A stretch of DNA of 64,000 nt from DATAES01 sp963721305 (GCA_963721305.1 CAVRIR010000005.1:62001-126000); one strand, 5' to 3'. Shown: positions 27,018 through 36,676, counted from the first letter of the stretch. Made by a program: numbers and translations. Notes: a model not told the origin generated them from the letters alone.

Positions 27018-28289
27018 GTGCTGCGAGACGAGCTCGTGCTCGCGATCGACGGTGGGGCACCCGTGCGCACCGAGCCGCTCGATTTCGCGAAGGGCGCCGC
27101 GCTGCTCGGCGACGAGGAGGCTGCTGCGGTTGCACAGGTCGTGCGCAGTCGTTCCTTGTTCCGTTACAAGGGTGAGCACGCAGCCGGCGCCGTCGCCGAC
27201 TTCGAGCAGGCGGCGCAGGAGGTTCTCCGCTGCCGGTTCGCCACCGCGGTGTCCAACGGCACGGCCGCGCTGCGCTGTGCACTCGCGGCGCTCGGCGTCG
27301 GATGTGGAGACGAAGTGGTGGTTCCGGCGTTCACGTTCATCGCGACCGCGAACGCGGTCATCGCCGCGGGAGCAGTCCCCGTGTTCGCCGAGATCGACGA
27401 ATCCCTCGGTCTCGATCCGACTCAGCTCGCAGCCAGCATCACGGATCGCACCGCCGCGATCATCGCCGTGCACCTGGAGAACGTGGCGTGCGATCTGTCG
27501 CGCGTGTTGGAGGTCGCGGACGAACGTCGCACTCCGGTGATCGAGGACGCGGCGCAGTCGCTCGGCGCCACCTACCACGGACGTCCGCTCGGGACGTTCG
27601 GCTCGCTGGGCGCGTTCTCGCTGCAACAGGAGAAGAACATCACTGCAGGCGAAGGCGGACTCGTGGTGACGGACGACGAGATGCTCTACCTCCGAGCAAC
27701 GCGCTATTCGGACCAGGGCGGCCAGTTCGTGACCGGCTATGCGAGCGAGCGAGGAGACGAGCTGAGCCAACCCTTCGCCGGCGAGAACCTGCGCATGGGC
27801 GAGCTGGCCGGCGCGGTTGCGGGCGTCCAGTTGCAGCGACTTCCCACGATCCTGAGCGCGTTGCGCGCCAACAAGCGCCACATCCTCGGAGGCATCGGCA
27901 CCCATGACGGTCTCGTCCGCCGCCGGCTGCCCGATCCCGACGGCGACGGCGCGTCGAGCATCACCTGGTTCCTGCCCGAGGCGCGGCTGGCGAAGCGATT
28001 CGCCGCCGCGCTGCGTGCGGAGGGCGTGCCGGCTGCGCAGATGTACCGAGGCCGACCCGTGTACCTCAGCCCTTCATTGCTCGCGCGTCGCACCGCCACG
28101 GGTCGAGGGGGACCGTTCGCGTGCGCCGAGCATCCGACCAGCCGGACCTACTACGAGGGCCTCTGCCCGCAGACCGAGTCCCTGGTGGCGCGGTCGGTCA
28201 TCGTGCCTGTCGGCGTCGGTTACGACGAGCGTGACTGCGACGAGGTCGCCGCGGCGGTTGACAAGGTCGCAGCCGCGTTGTTGTCGTGA
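27018..28289 (+). CDS. DegT/DnrJ/EryC1-family aminotransferase
   Basis: A 423-residue PLP-dependent sugar aminotransferase-type protein. Family marks are FRYKGEHAAGAVADFEQ, ATAVSNGTAALRCALAALG, VVVPAFTFIATANAVI, the cofactor Asp in VIEDAAQSLGA and the Schiff-base Lys in SLQQEKNITAGEGG. The C-terminal third is unusually long and divergent. The start is GTG at 27018. It is the first gene of a coupled plus-strand trio; a role in making or modifying an amino-sugar or cyclitol is inference. Confidence 0.85.
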   Translation: MLRDELVLAIDGGAPVRTEPLDFAKGAALLGDEEAAAVAQVVRSRSLFRYKGEHAAGAVADFEQAAQEVLRCRFATAVSNGTAALRCALAALGVGCGDEVVVPAFTFIATANAVIAAGAVPVFAEIDESLGLDPTQLAASITDRTAAIIAVHLENVACDLSRVLEVADERRTPVIEDAAQSLGATYHGRPLGTFGSLGAFSLQQEKNITAGEGGLVVTDDEMLYLRATRYSDQGGQFVTGYASERGDELSQPFAGENLRMGELAGAVAGVQLQRLPTILSALRANKRHILGGIGTHDGLVRRRLPDPDGDGASSITWFLPEARLAKRFAAALRAEGVPAAQMYRGRPVYLSPSLLARRTATGRGGPFACAEHPTSRTYYEGLCPQTESLVARSVIVPVGVGYDERDCDEVAAAVDKVAAALLS

Positions 28290-29264
28290 GCGAACGCTTC
28301 GCCATCGTGGGCTGTGGCATGTCCGCGCGTCACATCCACATGCCGCTGTTGCGCGCTGCCGGCGTGGACGTCACCGCGTTCGCCAGCCGATCCCGGTCTT
28401 CGGCGGAGACGGCGCGCGAGGAATGGGGATCCGGCGACGTCGTGGACGACTGGCACGATGTGCTGCGACGGGACGACGTCGACGTCGTGGTCATCACGAC
28501 ACCGAACTCGACGCATCACGAAATCGCGATCGCCGCGGCCATGGCCGGCAAGCACGTGTTGGTCGACAAGCCGATGGCGTGGACGCTCGCAGATGCCGAC
28601 GCCATGATCGCCGCGGCCGATGCGAACGACGTCATGCTGATGCCGTTCCAGAACACGCGGTTCGCTCCACCGTTCGTCGCGGCGCGCGATGCCGTCGCCG
28701 CCGATCGGATCGGCGAAGTGACGGGCTTCCGCGCCGCGTTCGGGCACGCCGGCCCACAGGCGTGGGCACCGCGAGCGAAGTGGTTCTTCGATCGGTCATC
28801 AGCCGGCGGCGGTTGCCTCGTCGACCTCGGCGTGCACGTCATCGATCTCGTTCGAGCCACCACGATGCCGCGACATCGTCGAGGTGTCCGCGTTCACGAG
28901 CGGGCTCGCCGGTGACGTCGAGTCCGACGCGCAGCTCCTGCTTCGGCTCGACAACGACGCGATCGGCACCGTGCACGCGAGCTGGTCGTCCCGGCCGGGC
29001 CCCGATCATCAGTTGACGCTCGTCGGCACGCACGGATCCCTCCACCTCGATTCACGTACGCCGCTCACGCTGCTCCCGCTCGAGGGTGCGCGCGAGAGGT
29101 TGCCGATCCCCGAGGCCTCGGGCACGCCGCTCGACGAGCTGCTCGCAGCGATACGAGGCGAACGCCCGCCGACGTTGCGCGCCGGAGACGGGCGCGCCGC
29201 CGTCGCGGTCGTCGACGCCGCGTACCGGTCGGCGGCCGAGGGACGCACGGTGCCGGTGCGATGA
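28286..29264 (+). CDS. Gfo/Idh/MocA-family oxidoreductase, frameshifted
   Basis: An NAD(P)-dependent dehydrogenase of the glucose-fructose oxidoreductase/inositol dehydrogenase family. The Rossmann start FAIVGCGMSARHIHMPLLRA, VVVITTPNSTHHE and the catalytic Lys-Pro HVLVDKPMAWTLADAD are in place, followed by GGGCLVDLGVHVIDL. The frame breaks once near 28868, after ATTMPR, and resumes as IVEVSAFTSGLAGDVESDAQ. The start GTG overlaps the aminotransferase stop (GTGA), and the stop overlaps the next start, so all three genes are coupled. Confidence 0.82.
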
Positions 29265-30394
29265 GCGACGGTGTCTCGGTCGGTTTCGGAGCGGCGGTCA
29301 TCACGCCGCCGACGCCCGTGCAGCTCGCGGGCTTCATCGAGGACCAGCCGGCGACGGAGGTCCACGACGACCTCGAGGTGCGTGCGATGGTCGTTCGCAC
29401 GGAAGGCGGGACCGTGTGCCTTCTCGTGTGCGACCTGCTCGGCATGTCGCGCGGTTTCGCGTCGCCGATCCGTGAGGCGGTCGCGAGCGCGCTCGGGCTC
29501 GGTCGGGCGGCGGTCCTCACGTCGTGCATCCACACGCACGCCGGCCCGAGCACGCTCGGCGGAAGTCAGCGCCTCGGCTGGGTGACACCCGAGGGTTACC
29601 GCGAGCTGTTGGTCGAGCGGTGCGTGGACGCGGCGCGGGAGGCGGCGGCCACCGCGGCGCCCGCTTCGTTGCGGACCGGTCGATGGCCGTTGCCCGACGG
29701 GCTCTCGATCAACCGGCGCGGGCTCCCCTACCAACCGACCTTCGCATTGCTCGATGTGATCGGAGCCGACGGCGCACGGCTCGGGACGCTGGCCAACATC
29801 GCTGTTCATCCGGTCGCGCTGGGGCCCGAGTGCCTGGCCGTGTCGAGCGATTGGGTCGGTCCCTTCCGGTCGGCACTGACGGCACGGGCCGGCGGCACCA
29901 CAATGCTCCTGTCAGGAGCGCTCGGTGACGTGAACCCGCATCATGTCCACCGTCAGGGCAACGACTGCCGGGGCGACGGCTTCGCGGAAGCGGCGCAGTT
30001 GGGAAACGACATCGCGGAGGTCGTCGATGGCGTGCTCGCCGAGACCGAGCCGATCGATGTCGACCGCGCGTCCGTCTCGCGAGAACGCACCGTGGAGGTC
30101 ACGCTCGGTTCGACGATGCTGACGGGCGGGCGTGAGGGCCGGACGGTCGCGCTCGAGTTGGTCGAGTGGTCGATCGGCCCCGTGCGGTTGGTGTCCGTTC
30201 CGGGCGAGGCGTTTCACGCGCTGGGCCGCGCCATCGAGGACCGTGGTGCCGAGGAAGGTGCGCACGTGCTCGTGGCCGGCCTGACGCCCGAATGGCATGG
30301 CTACCTCCCGTCGCCGTTCGGGGACGGCTACGAGGAGGGCATGAGCTACGGCCGCCAGGCCGTCGCCACCCTCACCCACGCACTGACCCACTGA
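29261..30394 (+). CDS. Neutral/alkaline ceramidase-like hydrolase
   Basis: A 377-residue protein resembling the N-terminal catalytic domain of neutral/alkaline non-lysosomal ceramidases, zinc amidases. Key parts are ITPPTPVQLAGF at the start, the zinc-binding SCIHTHAGPSTLGG, the second zinc His in NIAVHPVALGP, and LLSGALGDVNPHHV. It lacks a signal peptide and the C-terminal domain of true ceramidases, so it may hydrolyse another N-acyl compound. It overlaps the upstream dehydrogenase by ATGA, suggesting one pathway with the aminotransferase. Confidence 0.75.
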   Translation: MSDGVSVGFGAAVITPPTPVQLAGFIEDQPATEVHDDLEVRAMVVRTEGGTVCLLVCDLLGMSRGFASPIREAVASALGLGRAAVLTSCIHTHAGPSTLGGSQRLGWVTPEGYRELLVERCVDAAREAAATAAPASLRTGRWPLPDGLSINRRGLPYQPTFALLDVIGADGARLGTLANIAVHPVALGPECLAVSSDWVGPFRSALTARAGGTTMLLSGALGDVNPHHVHRQGNDCRGDGFAEAAQLGNDIAEVVDGVLAETEPIDVDRASVSRERTVEVTLGSTMLTGGREGRTVALELVEWSIGPVRLVSVPGEAFHALGRAIEDRGAEEGAHVLVAGLTPEWHGYLPSPFGDGYEEGMSYGRQAVATLTHALTH

Positions 30395-30445
30395 CCCGCT
30401 GCCGTCGACTCGGCCACGACCCACGGACTCGAGCGTCCGGGTCAG
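30391..30445. terminator. Convergent hairpin spanning two stop codons
   Basis: CTGACCCG (30391–30398) pairs with CGGGTCAG (30438–30445). One arm holds the stop of the ceramidase-like gene and the other the stop of the ppk2 gene. It could end both transcripts, but the loop is long and there is no U-tract. Confidence 0.4.
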
Positions 30446-31230
30446 ACGTCGAAGTCGATTCCCGTCGACGGCGGCGGCTCGATCCCGTTGCGGCGCATAC
30501 CCTCCTCGATCCGGTCGATGACCGTGCGGATGACCTCGACCCGCGCGTACCGCTTGTTCTCTGCCTCGACGAGGTCCCATCGTCCGAGGACGTGATCCGT
30601 ACGTTGGAACATCTCCTCGACCGCGACCTCGTACTCGTGGCGCTTCTCACGGTTGTGCCAGTCGTCCGGCGTGAGCTTCCATCGCTTCAGCTCGTCGTCA
30701 CGACGGCTCTCGAACCGCCGCAACTGCTCGTCGGCCGAGATGTGCAGCCAGAGCTTGATGACGACGATCCCCTCGACCGCGAGCATGCGCTCGAACTCGA
30801 CGATCTCGTCGTAACCACGATCCCACTGCTGATGGGTGGCCAATCCGTCGACCCGTTCGACGAGGACGCGTCCGTACCAGGACCGATCGAACACCGCCAT
30901 GCCGCCCCAGCCCGGCAACTGTGTCCAGAACCGGGACAGGAAGTGATGCCGTTTCTCGTCCGGTGTCGGCGCCGCGAACTGCGCAACCCGCACGTGCCGT
31001 GGATCCAGCCGGCCCACGAGTCGCTTGATCGCGCCGCCCTTGCCTGCTGCGTCCCATCCTTCGAACAGCACGAGCACCGGGGGGCCGATGGTCGTGCCCT
31101 CCAGCTGTCCGCCCAGCACGAGGCGCAGGTGCAAGAGGCGTCGTTGCGCGGCCTCGAGTCGCGCCGCCTCCTGTTCACGCGACAGGCGTAACGACAGGTC
31201 GAGGCTGTCCAACCGGGTCCGATGCGCCAT
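30442..31230 (-). CDS. Polyphosphate kinase 2 family protein
   Basis: PPK2 enzymes transfer phosphate between polyphosphate and nucleotides. The 262-residue protein has Walker A GWDAAGKGG (58–66), the family motif FDRSWYGR (Asp115), a lid region with KRRDD-like basic residues (FESRRDDELKRWKLTPDDW) and ENKRYARVEVI near the C-terminus. Length fits the short single-domain class, which mostly makes nucleoside di- or triphosphates from polyphosphate. No polyphosphate synthase is adjacent. Confidence 0.9.
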   Translation of the reverse strand: MAHRTRLDSLDLSLRLSREQEAARLEAAQRRLLHLRLVLGGQLEGTTIGPPVLVLFEGWDAAGKGGAIKRLVGRLDPRHVRVAQFAAPTPDEKRHHFLSRFWTQLPGWGGMAVFDRSWYGRVLVERVDGLATHQQWDRGYDEIVEFERMLAVEGIVVIKLWLHISADEQLRRFESRRDDELKRWKLTPDDWHNREKRHEYEVAVEEMFQRTDHVLGRWDLVEAENKRYARVEVIRTVIDRIEEGMRRNGIEPPPSTGIDFDV

Positions 31231-31267
31231 CGGTCCATTCTGATGGCCCGAACGGCCCGAGTCGTCG

Positions 31268-31717
31268 CTATGTGGATGCGTGCGACCGCTTGTTGTCGTG
31301 TTGGTCGCCGGAGCTCTCGCGTTGTTCGAGTCCGACGGCGGCGCGCAGCTCTTCGAGGTCCTTGCGCAGCTTGCGATTGTCCGTCGAGATCGCCTGGTGG
31401 TCCATCAGATCGGCCAGTCCGTCGGCGATCGCGTTGAGCTTGTGCTGGATCGCCCGTTCGCTACGGGTCTGGCTGTTCTGCAACAACGCGACCAGCAGGA
31501 ACGTCACGATCGTCGTCGCCGTGTTGATGATGAGCTGCCAGGTGTCGACGTCACGGAAGATCAGGATCGACGGCACCCACAGCACCACCAGCAGCACGCA
31601 CAACGTGAAGAACACGGCCCGGCTCGCGATGTTGGACGCATGGGTCGCAAAGCGGTCGAACGGTCCGAGGTCAGCCGTGATCTCGGAGGGCAACTCGGGC
31701 GGCGGCGTGGCACCCAT
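31268..31717 (-). CDS. Low-affinity iron permease family protein
   Basis: A 149-residue membrane protein with two hydrophobic segments (about 34–53 and 63–80: AVFFTLCVLLVVLWV and LIINTATTIVTFLLVALLQN), followed by the family's QNSQTRSERAIQHKLNAIAD helix and LRKDLEELRAAVGLEQ. This is the family named after the yeast Fet4-type permease, though bacterial members are short and their transport role is unproven. It is 37 bp upstream of ppk2 on the same strand. Confidence 0.85.
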   Translation of the reverse strand: MGATPPPELPSEITADLGPFDRFATHASNIASRAVFFTLCVLLVVLWVPSILIFRDVDTWQLIINTATTIVTFLLVALLQNSQTRSERAIQHKLNAIADGLADLMDHQAISTDNRKLRKDLEELRAAVGLEQRESSGDQHDNKRSHAST

Positions 31718-31831
31718 GGCGGGTGCGGGAATACCCGCAAGCGCCGCTGGTCAGCCCTCGGCGGGCTGGGAGTGATGGGAAGCGGAGCGGCCGTCGCGTT
31801 GCGGGGACCGCGGTGCGGACGGTGCACGCCT

Positions 31832-32386
31832 TCAGCGGGGGTTCCGACCCAGCAGTGCGAGAAGCCGCTCTTGGGCGGTGTTGCCGGTCACGACAACGGG
31901 CGGTGCGAAGTGCCGCGGATCACGCTGGTCGGCGAGAGCGGCTTCGGCCGCCTGCAACGTGATTGCCCACAGGTCTTCGCCGCAGGGCATGTCGAGGTCG
32001 AGCGGAGCGGCGACGTCCCACGTGTGAGTGATCACGTCGAAGAGGTTGATCCCGGCTGCGACGTCACAGTCGACCTCAGTGAAGGGCAGCCGACATACCC
32101 GGGTCGGGTCTACACGCGCCCAGGCGTCCGCTGATTGCACCGCAGCGGCGCGCACGGCCGCGCCCGGATCATGGCCGAGACGGTCGCCGGACGGGGTACG
32201 CGGCGCGTCGGTCGCCCCGGAGGCGAAGGACGAGAATTTCTGTGTCACGCCGACCGAGTGGTTCAAGACCTCGCGCACTGACCACTCAGCACAGGCTGAC
32301 GGCGACACGAGGTCTGCTGCCGACAGCCGCGAGGTCACGCTCACCTGTACAGCAAGGGCCGCCCGCAGCGCTGGTACGAAGCGCAC
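31832..32386 (-). CDS. TIGR03086-family metal-binding protein (maleylpyruvate isomerase/DinB fold)
   Basis: A 184-residue protein with SACAEWSVREVLNHSVGVTQ near the N-terminus and a second His in FDVITHTWDVAAPLDLD, as expected for the DinB/mycothiol-dependent four-helix fold binding one divalent metal. TIGR03086 members are common in actinobacteria and mostly of unknown reaction. The GTG at 32384–32386 is the best start but has no strong ribosome site, so the N-terminus is uncertain. It diverges from the GNAT gene. Confidence 0.75.
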   Translation of the reverse strand: MRFVPALRAALAVQVSVTSRLSAADLVSPSACAEWSVREVLNHSVGVTQKFSSFASGATDAPRTPSGDRLGHDPGAAVRAAAVQSADAWARVDPTRVCRLPFTEVDCDVAAGINLFDVITHTWDVAAPLDLDMPCGEDLWAITLQAAEAALADQRDPRHFAPPVVVTGNTAQERLLALLGRNPR

Positions 32387-32492
32387 GACGTCACCATCGC
32401 ACAGTGCACCGCGGCATCGGCACGCTCGGGCACGCTCGGGCTGGCTCGGAGCGTGACATCCGAGGCGGTCGTGACTTCTAGCATCCAGCGCA

Positions 32493-32909
32493 ATGCCAGA
32501 GACGAGTTTCCGCGTCGCCGCGATCAGCGACGTTCCCGCCGTGCTCGCTCTGTGGAGGGAAGCCGACGCCGAACCCACCCACACTGACGACGACGCCAGC
32601 CTGCATCGGCTCATTGCCCGAGACGACGCCGCGCTGGTCGTGGCCGAACACGACAGCCGAGTGGTGGGATCCGTGATCGCCGGCTGGGACGGATGGCGTG
32701 GGTCGGTATACCGCCTCGCCGTTGCACCCGAGCATCGCCGCCGAGGGCTCGCCACCCGGCTGGTAGGCGAAGCTGAAAAGCGCCTCGTCGAGGCCGGAGC
32801 CGTCCGGCTACAGGCAATCGTTGTCGACAGCGACGAGCAGGCTCTCGGATTCTGGACCGCTATCGGATGGGAACGACAAACGGCCCGCGCTCGATTCGTC
32901 AAGGGTTAG
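32493..32909 (+). CDS. GNAT-family N-acetyltransferase
   Basis: A 138-residue acetyl-CoA-dependent acyltransferase. The acetyl-CoA motif A is clear: VYRLAVAPEHRRRGLATRLV, with the usual RRxGxA loop. The preceding strand is ALVVAEHDSRVVGSVIAGWD and the C-terminal motif B is ALGFWTAIGWE. It is a monocistronic gene ending 76 bp before the convergent ferritin-like gene. The substrate is unknown. Confidence 0.88.
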   Translation: MPETSFRVAAISDVPAVLALWREADAEPTHTDDDASLHRLIARDDAALVVAEHDSRVVGSVIAGWDGWRGSVYRLAVAPEHRRRGLATRLVGEAEKRLVEAGAVRLQAIVVDSDEQALGFWTAIGWERQTARARFVKG

Positions 32910-32984
32910 CGCCGTGGGTGCTTCAGGAGTCCAAGGGGTGCTCGTACACCCCATGGACGGAGGTACGGGTCGCGAACTCCCAGG

Positions 32985-34103
32985 TCAGCCCTCGGCGAGC
33001 TGGAACATCTCGTATTCCTCGCCGGTGTCGGCCCAGTCCTCGAACTGGATGACACCGAGGTCCTCGAAGCGTTCGCGCAACCAGCCCTTCTGGCCCGCCG
33101 GCGCGCCGGCGTCGAGCAAGCCGAGCTTCTTGCAGTTGGGGACGATCTTCGAGAACAGCATCTGCTGGAACATCTGCCGCTGCGGGCTCGCCATGACGAG
33201 CGGGACGGCCTGCTTCGGGTCGACGCCGAGACGGTCCCACACCTCTTGCATCAAGAAGCGATCGCGCATGCGAACCGCCGCCTCGAACGCGAACTCCTGC
33301 CGCTCGCGCAGCTCGGCCGTCGACAGCCCGGCGTAGTACTCCTTCAACGACAACACGCCGAACGCGACATGGCGAGCCTCGTCACTCATCACGTAGCGGA
33401 GCAGTTGCTTGAGCAAGGGCTCGGTCGTGAGCTGATGTATGAACCCGAAGGCGGCGAGCGCGAGGCCCTCCACCATGATCTGCATGCCGAGGTACGTCAT
33501 GTCCCAACGGCTGTCCGCGATGATGTCGTCGAGGAGCAGACGAAGGTGTGCGTTGATCGGGTAGTGACCCGACAGCTTGGTGTCGAGGTACCGGGAGAAG
33601 ACTTCGACGTGGCGCGCCTCGTCCATCACCTGCGTCGACGCGTAGTACTTCGCGTCGATCCACGGCACCGTCTCGACGATCTTCGCGGTGCACAACAGCG
33701 CGCCCTGTTCGCCGTGCATGAACTGCGACAGCTGCCAGTTCTGGAACTGCACACCGAGTTTCAACCAGTCGTCGTCGGTCCACTTGGCGAACGGGGTGTC
33801 ACTGACGTCGATGCCTTCGCGCAAGCCGGTGTTGTTGGCCGCGTTGGCCAGGACGACCTTCTCCTGGTCGACGTCGGTGTCCCACGGCAGGTCCGTCTCG
33901 CCGTTCCACTGCGACGTCTTCGCCTTCTCGTAGAGCTTGTTGAGCCCGGGCCTCGCACCCTTCTCGTAGTCCCACGTGAAGATGGCGTCGGCGTTGTCCC
34001 TCACGGCATGGATCACCGCTTCGACGTCACGGTTGCTGATCGACAGGATCGACTCGAGGTCGTTGACGCTGGCTCGGCCGATGAGATGCTCGTTGGTGGT
34101 CAT
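32985..34103 (-). CDS. Di-iron ferritin-like domain protein
   Basis: A 372-residue helical protein with a duplicated carboxylate-bridged di-iron site. The first half has Glu132 (HGEQGALL) and DEARHVEVF (Glu162, His165); the second has Glu212 (IMVEGLALAAF) and DEARHVAFG (Glu242, His245). This is the layout of di-iron oxidases/oxygenases such as R2-like, AurF-like or acyl-ACP desaturase relatives; the reaction is not known. The ATG at 34101–34103 follows a strong GAGGAG. It lies downstream of surf1 in a region rich in lipid-activation genes. Confidence 0.75.
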   Translation of the reverse strand: MTTNEHLIGRASVNDLESILSISNRDVEAVIHAVRDNADAIFTWDYEKGARPGLNKLYEKAKTSQWNGETDLPWDTDVDQEKVVLANAANNTGLREGIDVSDTPFAKWTDDDWLKLGVQFQNWQLSQFMHGEQGALLCTAKIVETVPWIDAKYYASTQVMDEARHVEVFSRYLDTKLSGHYPINAHLRLLLDDIIADSRWDMTYLGMQIMVEGLALAAFGFIHQLTTEPLLKQLLRYVMSDEARHVAFGVLSLKEYYAGLSTAELRERQEFAFEAAVRMRDRFLMQEVWDRLGVDPKQAVPLVMASPQRQMFQQMLFSKIVPNCKKLGLLDAGAPAGQKGWLRERFEDLGVIQFEDWADTGEEYEMFQLAEG

Positions 34104-34131
34104 GGGGACTGCTCCTCGGACATGACGGGCG

Positions 34132-34953
34132 TCAGACGGGACTTCCGACACCGGCGACTTCGCGATCCGGTTCACCGGGTGGGGGCTCGTCGGCCGGCAG
34201 GTCCTTGCCGCGAGCCTTGCGGCGCAGGATCATCGGGTAACCGACGAGCGCGATCGTCGTGAAGATGAACCACTGGATCGCGTACGACAGGTGCGGCCCC
34301 TCGTCGAGAACCGGCTCGGGCACGTCAACCGGTTCCTGACGGACCTGCGCCGGCGTCTGTGTCTGCAGTTGCACGTAAGCCGGCAGGATCGGGTACGGCA
34401 GTTGCTTCGCGATGCGAGCCACGTCGACGCGGGCCATGGTGTCGAGGTGCCCGTTGGCCGGGTCGTTCTTCTCGAACAGGCCAGCGGTCTCGGTCTCCTG
34501 CACGAGACCGGTGATCGACACGGGACCGGACGGCGGCTCCGCGTCGGCCGGGACGTGGTCGAGTGTTCCTTGCGAAGGCAGGAACCCGCGCAGGACGACG
34601 ACCGCGGTGCCGTCATCCATCTTCAGCGGGGTGACCGCCCACACCCCTGGCGTGCCGTTGAGGGTGCGCGCCCTGACGATGATCTCGTTGCTCGTGTCGT
34701 AGGTGCCTGTCGCCGAGACCCGGCGGAAGTTCAGCGTGTGACCGACGCTCGTGGGCTGGCCGACCTGGAGGATGCCCTCCACCGGCTGCGGTGCCTGTGC
34801 CTCGTTGGCCCGGACCGATGCGTTGTACGCCTTGCGCTCGTGCAGGCGCCGCAACTGCCAGAACCCCAGGTTGATCATCGTGATCACCAGCAACAGGATC
34901 AACAGGTGCGACAGGATCCACCTCGGTCGCAGCGCGAACCGGTAACGCTCCAC
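34132..34953 (-). CDS. SURF1-family cytochrome oxidase assembly protein
   Basis: A 273-residue membrane protein of the SURF1/Shy1 family, which helps insert heme a into cytochrome c oxidase. It has the N-terminal membrane segment (ILSHLLILLLVITMINLGFW, residues about 13–32), then LGFWQLRRLHERKAYN, RRVSATGTYDTSNEIIV and the second segment near the C-terminus (LSYAIQWFIFTTIALVGYP). The GTG at 34951–34953 starts the product. It lies close to the acyl-CoA ligase end; no oxidase subunits are in the window. Confidence 0.9.
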   Translation of the reverse strand: MERYRFALRPRWILSHLLILLLVITMINLGFWQLRRLHERKAYNASVRANEAQAPQPVEGILQVGQPTSVGHTLNFRRVSATGTYDTSNEIIVRARTLNGTPGVWAVTPLKMDDGTAVVVLRGFLPSQGTLDHVPADAEPPSGPVSITGLVQETETAGLFEKNDPANGHLDTMARVDVARIAKQLPYPILPAYVQLQTQTPAQVRQEPVDVPEPVLDEGPHLSYAIQWFIFTTIALVGYPMILRRKARGKDLPADEPPPGEPDREVAGVGSPV

Positions 34954-36641
34954 GGAGCGAGGCTAGGGCCGAAGGTATGGCCAAGGGCAATCACCCCCCG
35001 GCCTCCGATTACGCCGTCGGCAGCTCGTAGTTGCCGAAATTCGTCGCGAAGGTCCTTCTTCGAGAACTTGCCGACGCTGGTCTTCGGAACCTCGTCGATG
35101 AACACGACGTCGTCCGGCAGCCACCACTTCGCCACGCGGCTGGTGAGCCACTCGACCAGCTCGTCACTGGTCATCTCCTCGCCGGGCTTGACGACCACGC
35201 ATGCGAGAGGCCGCTCGGCCCACTTGGGATGGCTGACCCCGATGACGGCCGCTTCCGCCACCTTGGGGTGCCCCATGATCGCGTTCTCGAGATCGACCGA
35301 CGAGATCCATTCGCCGCCGGACTTGATGACGTCCTTGGTGCGGTCGACGAGCTTGATGTAGCCGTCGGGCGTCACGACGGCCATGTCGCCCGTGCGCAGC
35401 CAACCGTCAGCGGTGAACGACTCCGATGATCGTTCGTCGTTGTAGTAAGTGCGGGCGATCCACGGTCCCCGCACCTGGAGCTCACCGGACGTCTCGCCGT
35501 CCCACGGCTGCGGCTCGAGCACGACCGGATCAACGACCCGGAAGTCCACCCCGAGTGCGATCTGTCCGACCGTGGTTCGTAGCTCTGCCTTCTCCTCCTC
35601 GGACAACCTCGACTCGAGCGACGACTTGATGCGCCCGACCGACGCGACAGGACTCGTCTCGGTCATCCCCCACGCCTGCATGATCGGGAGCCCGACCTGT
35701 TCGCGGTAACCCTCGGACAACGCCTTCGGCACCGCGGAGCCGCCGCACGGGATGGCGCGGAGGCTCGACGTGTCGCGTCCATCGAGCTCGGGCAGTACAC
35801 CCATCCAGATCGTCGGCACGCCCGCGGCGATCGTCACCTTCTGGTCCTCGATGAGCTTCGCGATCGCGGGCGCAGACAGATCCGGTCCGGGCATCACGAG
35901 ATCAGCGCCCGCCGCGACGGCGGCGTGCGCGAGCCCCCACGCGTTGGCGTGGAACATCGGAACGACCGGCAGGATCACGTCGCTCTCCTGCACACCGATA
36001 CCGGATGTGAGCATCGCGCCCATCGTGTGCAGGTACGTCGAACGATGGGAGTACACGACTCCCTTCGGGTTGCCGGTGGTTCCGCTCGTGTAACACATCG
36101 ACGCGGCACGGTTCTCGTCGGTCACCTCGAACTCGACCGGGTCCGCTTGCGCGAGCAGGTCCTCGTAGTCGTGGATGGGACGGCCGCCGTCTGGGCTCGG
36201 GACGTCTCCCTTGCCGTCGTCCATCACGACGAAGTGGCGCACGGTCTCGAACGTGTCGACGAGCGGCCACAGCAGACCGATCAGCGACCGGTCGACGAAG
36301 ATCACCTCGTCCTCGGCGTGGTTCACGATGTACGTGAGCTGTTCGGGGAACAGGCGGATGTTGAGCGTGTGCAAGACGCGACCGGTGCACGGTGCCGCGA
36401 AGTAGAGCTCGAGATGGCGCGCGGTGTTCCAGCCGAACGTCGCGACGCGACCGTCCTCGGAGATCGCGAGGTCGTCGAGGACGCCGCCGAGCAGGCGCGT
36501 GCGTGCCGCCCACTCGCCATAGGTCTCGTGTTCGAGCCCGCCCGCGGTCGCGGTGGTGATGCCCTTTTCGGGAAAGAGGTTCTCGGCTCGCCACAAGAAG
36601 TGCGGCAGCGTGAGCTGGTGGTCCTGCATCAATCCCTGCAT
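34899..36641 (-). CDS. Long-chain acyl-CoA synthetase (AMP-forming), C-terminal frameshift
   Basis: An adenylate-forming fatty-acyl-CoA ligase. It has CYTSGTTGNPKGVVYSH, QAWGMTETSPVASVG, DRTKDVIKSGGEWISSVDLE and the C-terminal catalytic lysine motif EVPKTSVGKFSKKDLRDEF. After that motif the open frame runs on with non-family sequence to 34899, overlapping surf1 by 55 bp. One base over, the sequence reads GNYELPTA and stops at 35009–35011, a normal ligase end. A single-base indel near 35035 is therefore likely. Start choices are ATG at 36641 or 36629. Confidence 0.85.
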   Translation of the reverse strand: MQGLMQDHQLTLPHFLWRAENLFPEKGITTATAGGLEHETYGEWAARTRLLGGVLDDLAISEDGRVATFGWNTARHLELYFAAPCTGRVLHTLNIRLFPEQLTYIVNHAEDEVIFVDRSLIGLLWPLVDTFETVRHFVVMDDGKGDVPSPDGGRPIHDYEDLLAQADPVEFEVTDENRAASMCYTSGTTGNPKGVVYSHRSTYLHTMGAMLTSGIGVQESDVILPVVPMFHANAWGLAHAAVAAGADLVMPGPDLSAPAIAKLIEDQKVTIAAGVPTIWMGVLPELDGRDTSSLRAIPCGGSAVPKALSEGYREQVGLPIMQAWGMTETSPVASVGRIKSSLESRLSEEEKAELRTTVGQIALGVDFRVVDPVVLEPQPWDGETSGELQVRGPWIARTYYNDERSSESFTADGWLRTGDMAVVTPDGYIKLVDRTKDVIKSGGEWISSVDLENAIMGHPKVAEAAVIGVSHPKWAERPLACVVVKPGEEMTSDELVEWLTSRVAKWWLPDDVVFIDEVPKTSVGKFSKKDLRDEFRQLRAADGVIGGRGVIALGHTFGPSLAPWSVTGSRCDRGGSCRTC

Positions 36642-36676
36642 GGGTGCCCCCTTGATTCCGTCGGGCCGGGCGGGCT

